From Nocardia carnea (GTDB lineage Bacteria > Actinomycetota > Actinomycetes > Mycobacteriales > Mycobacteriaceae), in contig NZ_JARWNW010000307.1 in NCBI RefSeq assembly GCF_029868325.1, positions 1-61,978 of the forward strand: a DNA stretch of 61,978 nt, read 5' to 3'. Shown here piece after piece: positions 53,315 to 61,768 of this stretch. Made by a program: the position numbers and the translations under genes. A model generated the notes under the pieces. That model saw only the letters and a program-made list of their open reading frames with translations, was not told the origin of the DNA and did no database searches. The first letter of the stretch is position 1; the number at the start of each line of letters is the position of its first letter.

Positions 53315-54149
53315 CAGGAGATCGTAGAGCCCGTCCCGCACCGAGACCGGTCGCCGGGTCGGCCACGAAATAGCGGATGGCTGCCGCCATGGCGGCCGGG
53401 GCATCGTCGTGGACCCAGTGTCCGGCGCCCGCGATATCGACGAGACGAGTAGCCGGCCGGCGCGCGGCCATCTGCGTCGCCAGCCGGGCGGGCAGCATGC
53501 TGCTGTGTTCCCCGCGTACGACCAGCGCCGGGCACGCCGAGCCGAGCCAATCCGCCCACCAGTCACCGACGCCGCTGAGCTGCACCGCCATCATGTCCTC
53601 CCAATCGAAGAGGAACCGGCTCCGCCCGTCCGGTGTCGTGACAGCGCTCTGCAGAAAATAGCTCACATCCGGGATTCCCCGCGCCTGTAGCGCGTCCGCC
53701 AGATCCGCCTCGGTCGGCGCCGCCGCAGGCCAGCCCCGTACCGGCAGCACCGGATGCTCGATCTCGGGCTGTCGCATGACCGGACCGACATCCTCGATGA
53801 TCAGCCCCGCCACGAGTTCCGGGTACCGCGCGGCGAGCTGATAGGCGGTGATTCCACCGCGGGAATGGCCGAGAACCACAACCGGTGCGAGCTCGAGTTG
53901 CTCCAGCACCGCGGCGGTATCCGCGACGAAATCGGCGCAGGTGTAGCTTTCCCGCCGATCGGTGCGGCCGTGCCCACGCTGATCCGGTGCGATGATGCGT
54001 GCCACGCCGGCGAGCTCACGCGCCAATCCGGCGAAAATGCTTCCCCGGCCGAACGTTCCGTGCAGAGCCAGCACCGGGAGCCCTGATCCGCCGAAATCCG
54101 TGTAGCAGACCCGCGGCCCGCTCGGCACCGAAAGCCACTGTTCACGCAT
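53307..54149 (-). CDS. alpha/beta hydrolase
   Basis: 280 residues: VLALHGTFGRGSIF, the elbow VVVLGHSRGGITAYQLA with the nucleophilic serine, VVRGEHSSMLP for the acid and GAGHWVHDDAP for the histidine. A typical small hydrolase; substrate not known. The ATG at 54149 begins MREQWLSVPSG; the frame upstream is not conserved. Its end overlaps the methyltransferase start, so the two are probably co-translated. Confidence 0.87.
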   Translation of the reverse strand: MREQWLSVPSGPRVCYTDFGGSGLPVLALHGTFGRGSIFAGLARELAGVARIIAPDQRGHGRTDRRESYTCADFVADTAAVLEQLELAPVVVLGHSRGGITAYQLAARYPELVAGLIIEDVGPVMRQPEIEHPVLPVRGWPAAAPTEADLADALQARGIPDVSYFLQSAVTTPDGRSRFLFDWEDMMAVQLSGVGDWWADWLGSACPALVVRGEHSSMLPARLATQMAARRPATRLVDIAGAGHWVHDDAPAAMAAAIRYFVADPATGLGAGRALRSPGG

Positions 54150-54307
54150 CCCGCAAGGCTGCCAGTTGCCGCGGCCGGGAAGCGAATGAATTTTCCGCGA
54201 CCACGGCCACGGGCGGGGCATATCCCGGCGTTCGATCCAGCGGGGCGAGCTCCCGCGAGACCACGGGCGGCACACCGGTAACGGCGAACACACCCTGCTC
54301 CGACCGG

Positions 54308-54934
54308 TCAGACGAACTGGGTGACACCGTCGTACTCGGCCAGCGGCGCGGCGCCGAGCACGTCGTATTCGAGCAGGAGCAGCCCATGATCGGTGGCCTC
54401 GTGGCGGGTCAGCCGGAGGCCGGTCGCGGGCCCGGTCCCGGTGAGTAGCCGCCGCCCCGCCCGCAGCACGGTGGGCGCTACGGCGAGGCGGACAGTGTCG
54501 ACCAGACCGGCGGCGAGCAGCGTGTCGGCGAGCCGGGCGCTGCCGTGGATCTGCAGTTCCCGGCCCGGGCGCCGCAAGAGTTCGGCGACCGCCGCCACCG
54601 GATCGCCCGGCAGCATCGTTACCGGCGCCCACTGCCCCTCGGTCAAGGTCCCCGACACCACATATTTCGGGAGCGCGTTCATCCGTGCGGCGAACGGATC
54701 GCGGGGGTCGGTCACTGCCGGCCAGTCGCGCGCGAACGCTGTGTAGGTCCGGCGGCCGAACAGTAGTCCGTCGGCGGCGGCGAGCCATTCCGACGTCCGC
54801 CGGACGAAGACCTCGTCCAGATAGGGCACCATCCAGCCGCCGCGACCGAAGCCGTCGCTGGTGTCCTCCTCGGGTGAACCGGGCCCCTGGGCGACGCCGT
54901 CGAGGGTGAGGAACTCGGTGAGCACCAGTTTCAT
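54308..54934 (-). CDS. dihydrofolate reductase/RibD C-terminal-like protein
   Basis: 208 residues of the RibD_C/YyaP-type DHFR-like fold: MKLVLTEFLTLDGVAQGPG, GLLFGRRTYTAFARDWPAV, KYVVSGTLTEGQW, LQIHGSARLADTLL. Members bind NADPH but rarely act as true DHFR. The ATG at 54934 overlaps the stop of the SRPBCC gene as ATGA; part of an ArsR-SRPBCC-RibD operon, a common actinobacterial set of unknown job. Confidence 0.87.
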   Translation of the reverse strand: MKLVLTEFLTLDGVAQGPGSPEEDTSDGFGRGGWMVPYLDEVFVRRTSEWLAAADGLLFGRRTYTAFARDWPAVTDPRDPFAARMNALPKYVVSGTLTEGQWAPVTMLPGDPVAAVAELLRRPGRELQIHGSARLADTLLAAGLVDTVRLAVAPTVLRAGRRLLTGTGPATGLRLTRHEATDHGLLLLEYDVLGAAPLAEYDGVTQFV

Positions 54935-55404
54935 ACCCGGACCTCGTTCTCGACGAGCGTCGCGAGCTGACCGGTGACCGTCCCCCACCCGTATTCGAAG
55001 CCGAGTTCCTGGTGCCGGGCCCGGGCCGCCGGATCACCGTGCCGGACCAGAACCCGGTAATCCGTGCCCTCGGGATGGTCGCGCAGGGTGATCTCAGCGG
55101 TCATGAGGATATCCCCGGCGGCCGGGCGCAGTGCGCTGTCGAGCGCGGTGGTGAAAACCAGGCGCTCGTTCCGATCCGCCACCAGGAAGCAGGCATCGAG
55201 GTGCGGGACGAATTCGATACCGTCCTCGCTCATTCTGGTCACGAAGGCGCCGGCCGGGCGGACTTCCAGCCGCTCGACGCGGCATCGGGACGGGGCGGGC
55301 AGCCACCAGCGGGCCAGGCTGTCCGGGTCGGTCCAGGCGTTCCACACACGGGTACGCGGTGCGCGGATCACGCGGTGCAGGGTGAGGTCGAGATCAGGAT
55401 TCAT
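54931..55404 (-). CDS. SRPBCC/AHSA1 domain protein
   Basis: 157-residue START-like protein: LHRVIRAPRTRVWNAWTDPDSLARWW (AHSA1 start), AGDILMTAEITLRDHPEGTDYRVLVRHGD, and the final helix GWGTVTGQLATLVE. Such proteins bind small hydrophobic ligands. It lies between ArsR and the RibD-like gene and overlaps both. Confidence 0.88.
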   Translation of the reverse strand: MNPDLDLTLHRVIRAPRTRVWNAWTDPDSLARWWLPAPSRCRVERLEVRPAGAFVTRMSEDGIEFVPHLDACFLVADRNERLVFTTALDSALRPAAGDILMTAEITLRDHPEGTDYRVLVRHGDPAARARHQELGFEYGWGTVTGQLATLVENEVRV

Positions 55405-55738
55405 CGGTGGGCTCCGGGGTTTCGAGGAGGAATTGTTCGAGCCGGTCCGTGCGGTCTTCCCAGATACGCCGCTGTTCGGCCAGCCAGCCGTCGATCAGCG
55501 CGAACCGTTCGCGATCGAGCGTGCACTGTCGCACCCGCCCGACCTTGACCGTCCGGATCAGCCCGCTGCCTTCCAGGACACGAATGTGTTTCATGAACGA
55601 CGGCAGGGTGATGGGCAGGTCCCGGGCCAGTTCGCCGACACTGACGGGCCCGGACCCGAGTCGCTGGACCACCACCCGCCGGGAGGGATCCGACAGCGCG
55701 GCGAACACACTGTCCAGCGACTCCGAATACTTAGCCAT
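55394..55738 (-). CDS. ArsR family regulator
   Basis: 114 residues with the winged helix VFAALSDPSRRVVVQRLGSGPVSVGELARDLPITLPSFMKHIRVLEGSGLI. No metal-binding cysteines are visible, so it is of the non-metal ArsR type that partners SRPBCC genes. The ATG at 55738 lies at the exact centre of a 26-base palindrome, and no ribosome-binding site precedes it, so a leaderless, autoregulated transcript is likely. Its stop overlaps the next gene by 11 bases. Confidence 0.9.
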   Translation of the reverse strand: MAKYSESLDSVFAALSDPSRRVVVQRLGSGPVSVGELARDLPITLPSFMKHIRVLEGSGLIRTVKVGRVRQCTLDRERFALIDGWLAEQRRIWEDRTDRLEQFLLETPEPTDES

Positions 55739-55751
55739 ATGGCTAAGTATT
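55726..55751. promoter_or_regulatory. perfect 26-base palindromic operator over the ArsR start codon
   Basis: AATACTTAGCCAT on one side is mirrored exactly by ATGGCTAAGTATT, with no spacer. The centre falls inside the start codon region. An ArsR dimer bound here would block both the promoter and the start of its own gene. Confidence 0.75.
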
Positions 55752-55824
55752 AGCCGATGGCATCGCATACCGCAAGTAGTTCACAGCCCCGGGCCGCAGG
55801 CAGCCCGACTTCCCCGGCAACGAC

Positions 55825-55868
55825 GAAGGCCCCCTTCTCCGTGCGTTCACACAGAGAAGGGGGCCTTC
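55825..55868 (-). terminator. hairpin terminator after rplT
   Basis: Arms of 15 bases, GAAGGCCCCCTTCTC (55825-55839) and GAGAAGGGGGCCTTC (55854-55868), match perfectly with a 14-base loop, 44 bases after the rplT stop. There is no T-tract, as is common in actinobacteria. Confidence 0.7.
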
Positions 55869-55911
55869 ACCACAGCGGAGCCGGAGCGGGGTACGGCTAC
55901 GGACTCACCAC

Positions 55912-56292
55912 TCAGGCGGCCGGGGCGTTGACATCGGCCGGCAGCGCGGCCTTGGCGACGGCGACCAGGCCGGCGAACGCTTCGGCGTCGGAGACGGCCA
56001 GCTCGGCGAGGTTCTTGCGGTCGACCTCCACACCGGCGGCCTTCAGGCCCTGCACGAAGCGGTTGTAGGTGATGTCGTTGGCGCGGGCCGCGGCGTTGAT
56101 ACGCGCGATCCACAGCTTGCGGAAATCGCCCTTACGCGCCCGGCGGTCCCGGTAGGCGTAGGTGAGCGAATGCAGCTGCTGTTCCTTGGCCTTGCGGTAC
56201 AGGCGCGAGCGCTGCCCGCGGTAGCCCTTGGAGGCCTCGAGGATCGAACGGCGCTTCTTCTGAGCGTTGACGGCCCTTTTGACGCGTGCCAC
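55912..56292 (-). CDS. rplT: ribosomal protein L20
   Basis: 126 residues: MARVKRAVNAQKKRRSIL, YRGQRSRLYRKAKEQQLHSLTYAYRDRRARKGDFRKLWIARINAA. Binds 23S rRNA early in 50S assembly and in some bacteria represses its own operon. GTG start at 56292. Third gene of infC-rpmI-rplT. Confidence 0.97.
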   Translation of the reverse strand: MARVKRAVNAQKKRRSILEASKGYRGQRSRLYRKAKEQQLHSLTYAYRDRRARKGDFRKLWIARINAAARANDITYNRFVQGLKAAGVEVDRKNLAELAVSDAEAFAGLVAVAKAALPADVNAPAA

Positions 56293-56405
56293 TGGTCAGT
56301 CCTAATCGATCTTGGGGGTGCTGGTTGGGCGCACCCGAGTGGGTCGGTTCATCGGCGTCCGGTCGCGTAGGCGGTACCGGACGGTATCTGCCCCGGAGAG
56401 GGGAA

Positions 56406-56600
56406 TCAGATACCCAGCAGCTTCTTCACCCGGCGGACGTCGGCGGGAGCGACGGCCTCCGTACCTTCCAGGCGACGGGTCCGGCGGGAGGACTTGTACT
56501 CGAACAGGTGCCGGCGGTTGGCCTGCTGACGGCGCAGCTTGCCCTTACCGGTCACCTTGAAACGCTTCGAAGCGCCGCTGTGGCTCTTCATCTTCGGCAT
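56406..56600 (-). CDS. rpmI: ribosomal protein L35
   Basis: 64 residues starting MPKMKSHSGASKRFKVTGKG and ending RRVKKLLGI, all family-typical. Lies 113 bases before rplT and 139 after infC on the same strand. Confidence 0.97.
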   Translation of the reverse strand: MPKMKSHSGASKRFKVTGKGKLRRQQANRRHLFEYKSSRRTRRLEGTEAVAPADVRRVKKLLGI

Positions 56601-56739
56601 GGCAACCTCAATCTGTGTCGTGCCCGCGCAGGGGCGGACCAGGTGTGCTGATCAGCGTTATTGCGGGCTCGACGCAATATCGCTGCGGCGTACGCCGCGG
56701 GTGCGGCGGTGCGCCGCAGTGTTCACGGCTCCGCCGTTG

Positions 56740-57339
56740 TTATTGCGCGACCGGCCGACCGGCATTCGGCGCCGCGCCGCCGGGCTGCGGCCGGGCCGAA
56801 TCCTGCGCGGCCTTGGCCCGCGTCTTCGCGCCCTTGTGCGGGGCGAGGACCATCGTCATGTTGCGGCCGTCCTGCTTGGCCGAGGTCTCGACGAAACCCA
56901 ATTCCGCCACATCGGAGGCCAGCCGCTGCAGCAGCCGGAAACCGAGTTCGGGCCGGGACTGTTCGCGTCCCCGGAACATGATGGTGACCTTGACCTTCGC
57001 CCCGGCTTCCAGGAAGCGCACGACGTTGGACTTCTTGGTCTCGTAGTCGTGATTGTCGATCTTGGGCCGCAGCTTCTGTTCCTTGATCACGGTCTGGACC
57101 TGGTTCTTCCGGGACTCGCGCGCTTTCTGCGCGGTCTCGTACTTGAACTTGCCGTAATCCATGATCTTGCAGACCGGTGGACGTGCGTCCGGTGCGACCT
57201 CTACGAGGTCCAGATCTGCCTCCAGGGCGACGCGGAGTGCATCTTCAACACGCACGATCCCAACCTGTTCTCCGCCGGGTCCGATGAGCCGGACCTCGGG
57301 AACACGAATGCGATCGTTGATGCGGGTCTCAGTGCTGAT
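56740..57339 (-). CDS. infC: translation initiation factor IF-3, probable ATC start
   Basis: IF-3 controls start-codon choice on the 30S subunit. N-domain (RINDRIRVPEVRLIGPGGEQ), linker and C-domain (MFRGREQSRPELGFRLLQRL, TSAKQDGRNMTMVLAP) are complete. The only strong ribosome-binding site, AGGAGG (57344-57349), lies four bases before an ATC at 57339 that opens the conserved STETRINDR sequence. An ATG ten codons upstream (57369) would put the AGGAGG inside the coding region. Non-AUG starts are the known autoregulatory device of infC. 199 residues, with a polar C-terminal tail. Confidence 0.92.
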   Translation of the reverse strand: MSTETRINDRIRVPEVRLIGPGGEQVGIVRVEDALRVALEADLDLVEVAPDARPPVCKIMDYGKFKYETAQKARESRKNQVQTVIKEQKLRPKIDNHDYETKKSNVVRFLEAGAKVKVTIMFRGREQSRPELGFRLLQRLASDVAELGFVETSAKQDGRNMTMVLAPHKGAKTRAKAAQDSARPQPGGAAPNAGRPVAQ

Positions 57340-57404
57340 GGGGCCTCCTAGGTCTAGCGGTGTCGTCACGACGACCGCTCGAAATGAACCCCTTGTTCAA
57401 CACG

Positions 57405-57438
57405 AAAACCCCGTCGCGGTATTTCACCGCCGACGGGG
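57405..57438 (-). promoter_or_regulatory. attenuator-like hairpin in the infC leader
   Basis: On the minus strand CCCCGTCGGCGGT and ACCGCGACGGGG pair with a one-base bulge around GAAAT, followed at once by TTTT. It lies 66 bases before the infC start and after the predicted promoter, so it would act as a leader terminator and not as the end of another gene. Two smaller hairpins (about 57480-57530, CCCACC-TTCGC-GGTGGG and TCCCGG-ATGA-CCGGGA) lie further upstream in the same leader. Confidence 0.6.
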
Positions 57439-57620
57439 CCCGATGTCGACCGATCCACGCAGATGCGATACCTGCGCCACACTCCCGGTCATCCGGGACC
57501 GTGGTCCCACCGCGAAGGTGGGTGACCGGACCGTTTGACCAGGCGATCACTCGCCGGCAACGGTGGGAGTCGGGCTCCACTTGTCTGCCCCGGACAGGAC
57601 CGGGGCGGTCGTCGCCGACG

Positions 57621-57626
57621 AGTCTA
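57621..57626 (-). promoter_or_regulatory. -10 box of the infC operon
   Basis: TAGACT on the minus strand is a consensus-like -10. The -35 at 17-18 bases (TTCGTTC region, about 57643-57650) is weak. Transcription from near 57614 would give a leader of about 275 bases that includes the hairpins. Confidence 0.5.
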
Positions 57627-57718
57627 ACAGTTCCGCGTCGGATGAACGAATCGCCCGGTCGGCGCCCGGTACGGAATTCGATTGCCACGCACTCGCCCGT
57701 CTGCCAGGCTCGGCGGCC

Positions 57719-58249
57719 GTGAGCAGCCGACGTGACCTACTCCGCTGGCAGTTCGACCTGATCTGGTCGCTGTCCCAGCTGCATTTCGACGCCTTGACCG
57801 ACGATGATACCCACTGGGCGCCCGCGGAGGTGATCTGGACGGTGCACCGCGGCGCCGACGGGAAATGGCGCCCCGACTTCGCGAAAACGGAGCCCGATCC
57901 TGTCCCCGCGACCACCATCGCCTGGCTGACCTGGCATATCGGCTGGTGGTGGAGTTCGGCGATTGCGCACGCCGGGCAACGGCCGGTACCCGACCGCACC
58001 GAGGTCTACTGGCCGGGCGATACGGCGGCCGCCCTCACCTGGATCCACGACCTGCGCGAGCAGTGGCTCCGGGTCCTCGACGGCTGCGATGACACAGAGC
58101 TCGAACGGGCCACGTCCTACCCGTGGCCTGCCGACGCGGGACTCACCGTCGCCCATCTGGCGGCGTGGGTGAACGTGGAACTGCTGAAGAACGCCACCGA
58201 GATCGGCCAGTTGCGGATACTGCGCGCGGCCGGGGCGGCGGGCCGGTAG
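57719..58249 (+). CDS. DinB family protein
   Basis: 176 residues of the DinB/YfiT-like four-helix bundle: LLRWQFDLIWSLSQLHFDALTDDD, TTIAWLTWHIGWWWSSAIAHAG (with a metal-binding histidine), and LTVAHLAAWVNVELLKN. These are metal-dependent thiol- or DNA-damage-linked enzymes of mostly unknown activity. GTG at 57719 precedes the fold; upstream codons of the frame are leader sequence of infC on the other strand. Confidence 0.85.
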   Translation: MSSRRDLLRWQFDLIWSLSQLHFDALTDDDTHWAPAEVIWTVHRGADGKWRPDFAKTEPDPVPATTIAWLTWHIGWWWSSAIAHAGQRPVPDRTEVYWPGDTAAALTWIHDLREQWLRVLDGCDDTELERATSYPWPADAGLTVAHLAAWVNVELLKNATEIGQLRILRAAGAAGR

Positions 58250-58321
58250 AAACGAGTCGCGGCGCACATCCGCTCACGGCCCCGGCACGGCTGCCGCCGA
58301 GGCGCGCTTAGGCTGAACACC

Positions 58322-58663
58322 ATGACCGAACAGCCCGAGGGCGATGTGCGCGAACTGGCCGAGATCCCCGCCGTGGAGGTGATCAGCCGGGCAGCGGTGA
58401 TGCTGATGAGTTCGGCTGCGGAGAAGCTCGGGCTCGGCGACGACGATCCCGAGAACAGCCCGCGCCGGGATATGGACGAGGCGCGGCGCCTCATCACTGC
58501 TCTGGCAGGTCTGATCACCGCATCGGTGGAGTACCTCGGACCACACGCCGGGCCGCTGCGGGAGGGTCTGCAATCGCTGCAGAAGGCCTTCCGGGAGAGT
58601 TCCGCCATACCCGATGCCCCGGGGGCCGGGCCCGGCGAGAAGTACACCGGCCCGGTCTACTGA
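58322..58663 (+). CDS. DUF1844 domain protein
   Basis: 113 residues: IPAVEVISRAAVMLMSSAAEKLGLGDDDP, then MDEARRLITALAGLITASVEYLG, a short helical DUF1844 layout found beside infC or uvrA in actinobacteria. The ATG follows a TAGGCT -10-like box by seven bases, suggesting a leaderless mRNA. Function unknown. Confidence 0.82.
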   Translation: MTEQPEGDVRELAEIPAVEVISRAAVMLMSSAAEKLGLGDDDPENSPRRDMDEARRLITALAGLITASVEYLGPHAGPLREGLQSLQKAFRESSAIPDAPGAGPGEKYTGPVY

Positions 58664-58720
58664 CGCGTCACGCCGCGGCGGACCCGGGCCGAAACCGCCG
58701 GGGCCGCCGCAGCTCTGTAC

Positions 58721-61700
58721 TCAGCGCAGCGCCGCCGCCTTCCGGGCCAGACGTTTCGCCTTCTGCGCGTCCGGCGATTTCGCTGCCTTCTCGGCGGATT
58801 CTGCCGTTTTCGCGGTCTTCTTCGCCGCCGGCGCCTTCTTGGCCGTGGACTTACGTGCCCGTGCGGTATCCGGTTTCACCGCACCCGTCTCCTTCGCCGG
58901 CGACGTGGCCGCGGGCTGCGCCAGGATCTCCTTCAGGAACTCACCCGTGTAGCTGCCGGGCGTGGCGGCGATATCCTCGGGTGTCCCCTCACCGACCACC
59001 GTTCCGCCACCGGAACCGCCTTCGGGCCCCATATCGATCACCCAGTCCGCGGTCTTGACGACATCGAGGTTGTGTTCGATGACGATCACCGTATTGCCCT
59101 TGTCGACCAGGCCGTTGATCACCGCGAGCAGTTTGCGGATGTCCTCGAAATGCAGGCCGGTGGTGGGTTCGTCGAGGATGTAGACCGTACGTCCGTTGGA
59201 GCGTTTCTGCAGTTCGGCCGCCAGTTTCACGCGTTGCGCCTCACCACCGGAGAGGGTGGTCGCGCTCTGGCCCAGGCGCACGTACCCGAGGCCGACGTCG
59301 ACGAGGGTGGCCAGATAGCGGTGGATCGAGGTCACCGGTTCGAAGAACTCGGCGGCCTCCTCGATCGGCATATCCAGGACCTCGGCGATGGTCTTGCCCT
59401 TGTAGTGCACCTCGAGGGTTTCCCGGTTGTACCGGGCGCCCTGGCAGACCTCGCACGGCACGTACACATCCGGCAGGAAGTTCATCTCGATCTTGAGGGT
59501 GCCGTCACCGGAGCAGGCCTCGCAGCGGCCGCCCTTCACGTTGAACGAGAACCGGCCCGGCTGGTAGCCGCGCACCTTGGCCTCGGTGGTGGCGGCGAAC
59601 AGGCTGCGGATCTTGTCGAACACTCCGGTGTAGGTGGCCGGATTGGACCGCGGGGTGCGGCCGATCGGCGACTGGTCCACCCGCACCAGCTTGTCCAGTT
59701 GATCCAGCCCGTTGACCCGGGTGTGCCGGCCCGGCACCTGGCGCGCACCGTTCAGCTTGTTGGCCATCACGGTCGCCAGGATGTCGTTGACGAGCGTGGA
59801 TTTACCGGATCCGGAGACCCCGGTGACGGCGGTGAGCACACCCAGCGGGAACGCCACATCGATACCGCGCAGATTGTTCTCATGGGCTCCGACCACGGTG
59901 ACCCGCCGCTTCTTGTTCACCGGCCGCCGCATCATCGGGATCTCGATCCGCTCCCGGCCGGAGAGGTACGCGCCGGTGAGCGAGGCCGGATCGGCGAGCA
60001 GTTCCGAATAGGGGCCACTGTGCACCACCTGGCCGCCGTGTTCACCGGCGAACGGGCCGATATCGACGACCCAGTCCGAGGCGCGGATGGTGTCCTCGTC
60101 GTGCTCGACGACGATCAGAGTGTTGCCCAGGTCCTTCAGCCGGGTCAGTGTTTCGATGAGCCGGCGGTTATCGCGCTGATGCAACCCGATCGAGGGTTCG
60201 TCCAGGACGTACAGCACCCCGACCAGCCCGGACCCGATCTGGGTGGCGAGCCGGATCCGCTGCGCCTCCCCACCGGAGAGGGTGGCCGCGGCGCGGGACA
60301 GGGTCAGGTAGTCCAGGCCCACGTCGAGCAGGAACCCCAGCCGGGCCTGCACCTCTTTGAGGACCTGACCGGCGATGGCCGCCTGCCGCTCCCCGAGGGT
60401 CAGCGCGTTCAGGAACTGCGCGCAATCGCGAATCGAGAGTTCGCTGACCTCGGCGATGGATTTCCGTTCCGCATCCGCGGACAGCGTCACGGCCAGGATC
60501 TCCGGCCGCAGCCGCGCCCCGTTGCACACCGGGCACGGGACATCCCGCATATAGCCCTCGTAGTGCTCCTTCATCTGCTCGGATTCGGTGTTGTCCAGCC
60601 GCCGCTGCAGGAACGGCATCACGCCCTCGAAATCGGCGTAGTAGGACCGTTTCCGGCCGTACCGATTGGTGTAGACGATATGGACCTGATCCGAACTGCC
60701 TTCGAGCACGGCTTTACGCGCCCGCGGCGGTAGTTCACGCCACGGGGTGTCCAGATCGAAACCCTGCGCGGCGGCCAGCCCGGAGAGCAGGCGCACGAAG
60801 TATTCGGCGCTCTGCCCGCGCGACCACGGCGCGATTGCGCCCTCGGCCAGGCTCAGCTCGGGGTCGGGGACGACGAGTTCCGGATCGACCTCTTTGCGGA
60901 TACCGAGCCCGGTGCAGTCGGGGCAGGCGCCGTAGGGCGAGTTGAACGAGAACGACCGCGGTTCCAGGTCCTCGATATCGAGGGCGTGGCCGTTCGGGCA
61001 GGCCAGTTTCTCGGAGAAGCGGCGTTCGCGATCGTGCGCGTGTTCGTCGCGGTCCACGAAATCGAGGACGACGATCCCATCGGCCAGGCGCAGGGCGGTC
61101 TCGATGGAATCGGTGAGCCGCTGTTTGGCGGTCGGTTTGACGGCGAGGCGGTCGACCACCACCTCCACATCGTGTTTCTCCTGTTTCTTCAGCTTCGGTG
61201 GATCGGTGAGCGGATACACCACCCCGTCCACCCGGACCCGGGCGTAACCCTGCGAGTTCAGCTGGTCGAACAGGTCGACGAACTCACCCTTGCGGGTACG
61301 CACCACCGGCGCGAGCACCTGGAAGCGGACCCCGGGCTCCATGGCCAGCACCTGATCGACGATCTGCTGCGGGGTCTGTTTGGCGATGAGTTCGGAGCAC
61401 ACCGGGCAGTGCGGGACACCGGCGCGGGCATAGAGCAGGCGCAGGTAGTCATGCACCTCGGTGATGGTGCCGACGGTGGAGCGAGGGTTACGGTTGGTGG
61501 ATTTCTGGTCGATCGAGACCGCGGGTGAGAGGCCTTCGATGAAATCCACATCGGGTTTGTCCATCTGGCCCAGGAACTGCCGGGCGTAGGCGGACAGCGA
61601 TTCCACGTACCGGCGCTGCCCCTCGGCGAAAATCGTATCGAAGGCCAGGCTGGACTTCCCCGACCCCGACAGGCCGGTGAAGACGATCAGACTGTCGCGG

Positions 61701-61768
61701 GGCAGGTCGATATCGACCCCTTTGAGATTGTGCTCCCGCGCGCCGCGGACAGTCAGGCGTTCCGCCAC
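58721..61768 (-). CDS. uvrA: excinuclease ABC subunit A with basic C-terminal tail
   Basis: Damage-recognition ATPase of nucleotide excision repair. Two ABC modules: GLSGSGKSSLAFDTIFAEGQRRYVESLSAYARQFL with LSGGEAQRIRLATQIG, and GVSGSGKSTLVNDIL with LSGGEAQRVKLAAELQ; zinc-finger cysteines CPNGH...CPDC and CEACSGDG...CEVC. From the GTG at 61768 (GGGA eight bases ahead) it is 1015 residues, about 40-45 longer than the M. tuberculosis protein. The excess is a C-terminal run rich in Lys and Ala (KKAPAAKKTAKTAE and similar). Confidence 0.95.
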   Translation of the reverse strand: MAERLTVRGAREHNLKGVDIDLPRDSLIVFTGLSGSGKSSLAFDTIFAEGQRRYVESLSAYARQFLGQMDKPDVDFIEGLSPAVSIDQKSTNRNPRSTVGTITEVHDYLRLLYARAGVPHCPVCSELIAKQTPQQIVDQVLAMEPGVRFQVLAPVVRTRKGEFVDLFDQLNSQGYARVRVDGVVYPLTDPPKLKKQEKHDVEVVVDRLAVKPTAKQRLTDSIETALRLADGIVVLDFVDRDEHAHDRERRFSEKLACPNGHALDIEDLEPRSFSFNSPYGACPDCTGLGIRKEVDPELVVPDPELSLAEGAIAPWSRGQSAEYFVRLLSGLAAAQGFDLDTPWRELPPRARKAVLEGSSDQVHIVYTNRYGRKRSYYADFEGVMPFLQRRLDNTESEQMKEHYEGYMRDVPCPVCNGARLRPEILAVTLSADAERKSIAEVSELSIRDCAQFLNALTLGERQAAIAGQVLKEVQARLGFLLDVGLDYLTLSRAAATLSGGEAQRIRLATQIGSGLVGVLYVLDEPSIGLHQRDNRRLIETLTRLKDLGNTLIVVEHDEDTIRASDWVVDIGPFAGEHGGQVVHSGPYSELLADPASLTGAYLSGRERIEIPMMRRPVNKKRRVTVVGAHENNLRGIDVAFPLGVLTAVTGVSGSGKSTLVNDILATVMANKLNGARQVPGRHTRVNGLDQLDKLVRVDQSPIGRTPRSNPATYTGVFDKIRSLFAATTEAKVRGYQPGRFSFNVKGGRCEACSGDGTLKIEMNFLPDVYVPCEVCQGARYNRETLEVHYKGKTIAEVLDMPIEEAAEFFEPVTSIHRYLATLVDVGLGYVRLGQSATTLSGGEAQRVKLAAELQKRSNGRTVYILDEPTTGLHFEDIRKLLAVINGLVDKGNTVIVIEHNLDVVKTADWVIDMGPEGGSGGGTVVGEGTPEDIAATPGSYTGEFLKEILAQPAATSPAKETGAVKPDTARARKSTAKKAPAAKKTAKTAESAEKAAKSPDAQKAKRLARKAAALR

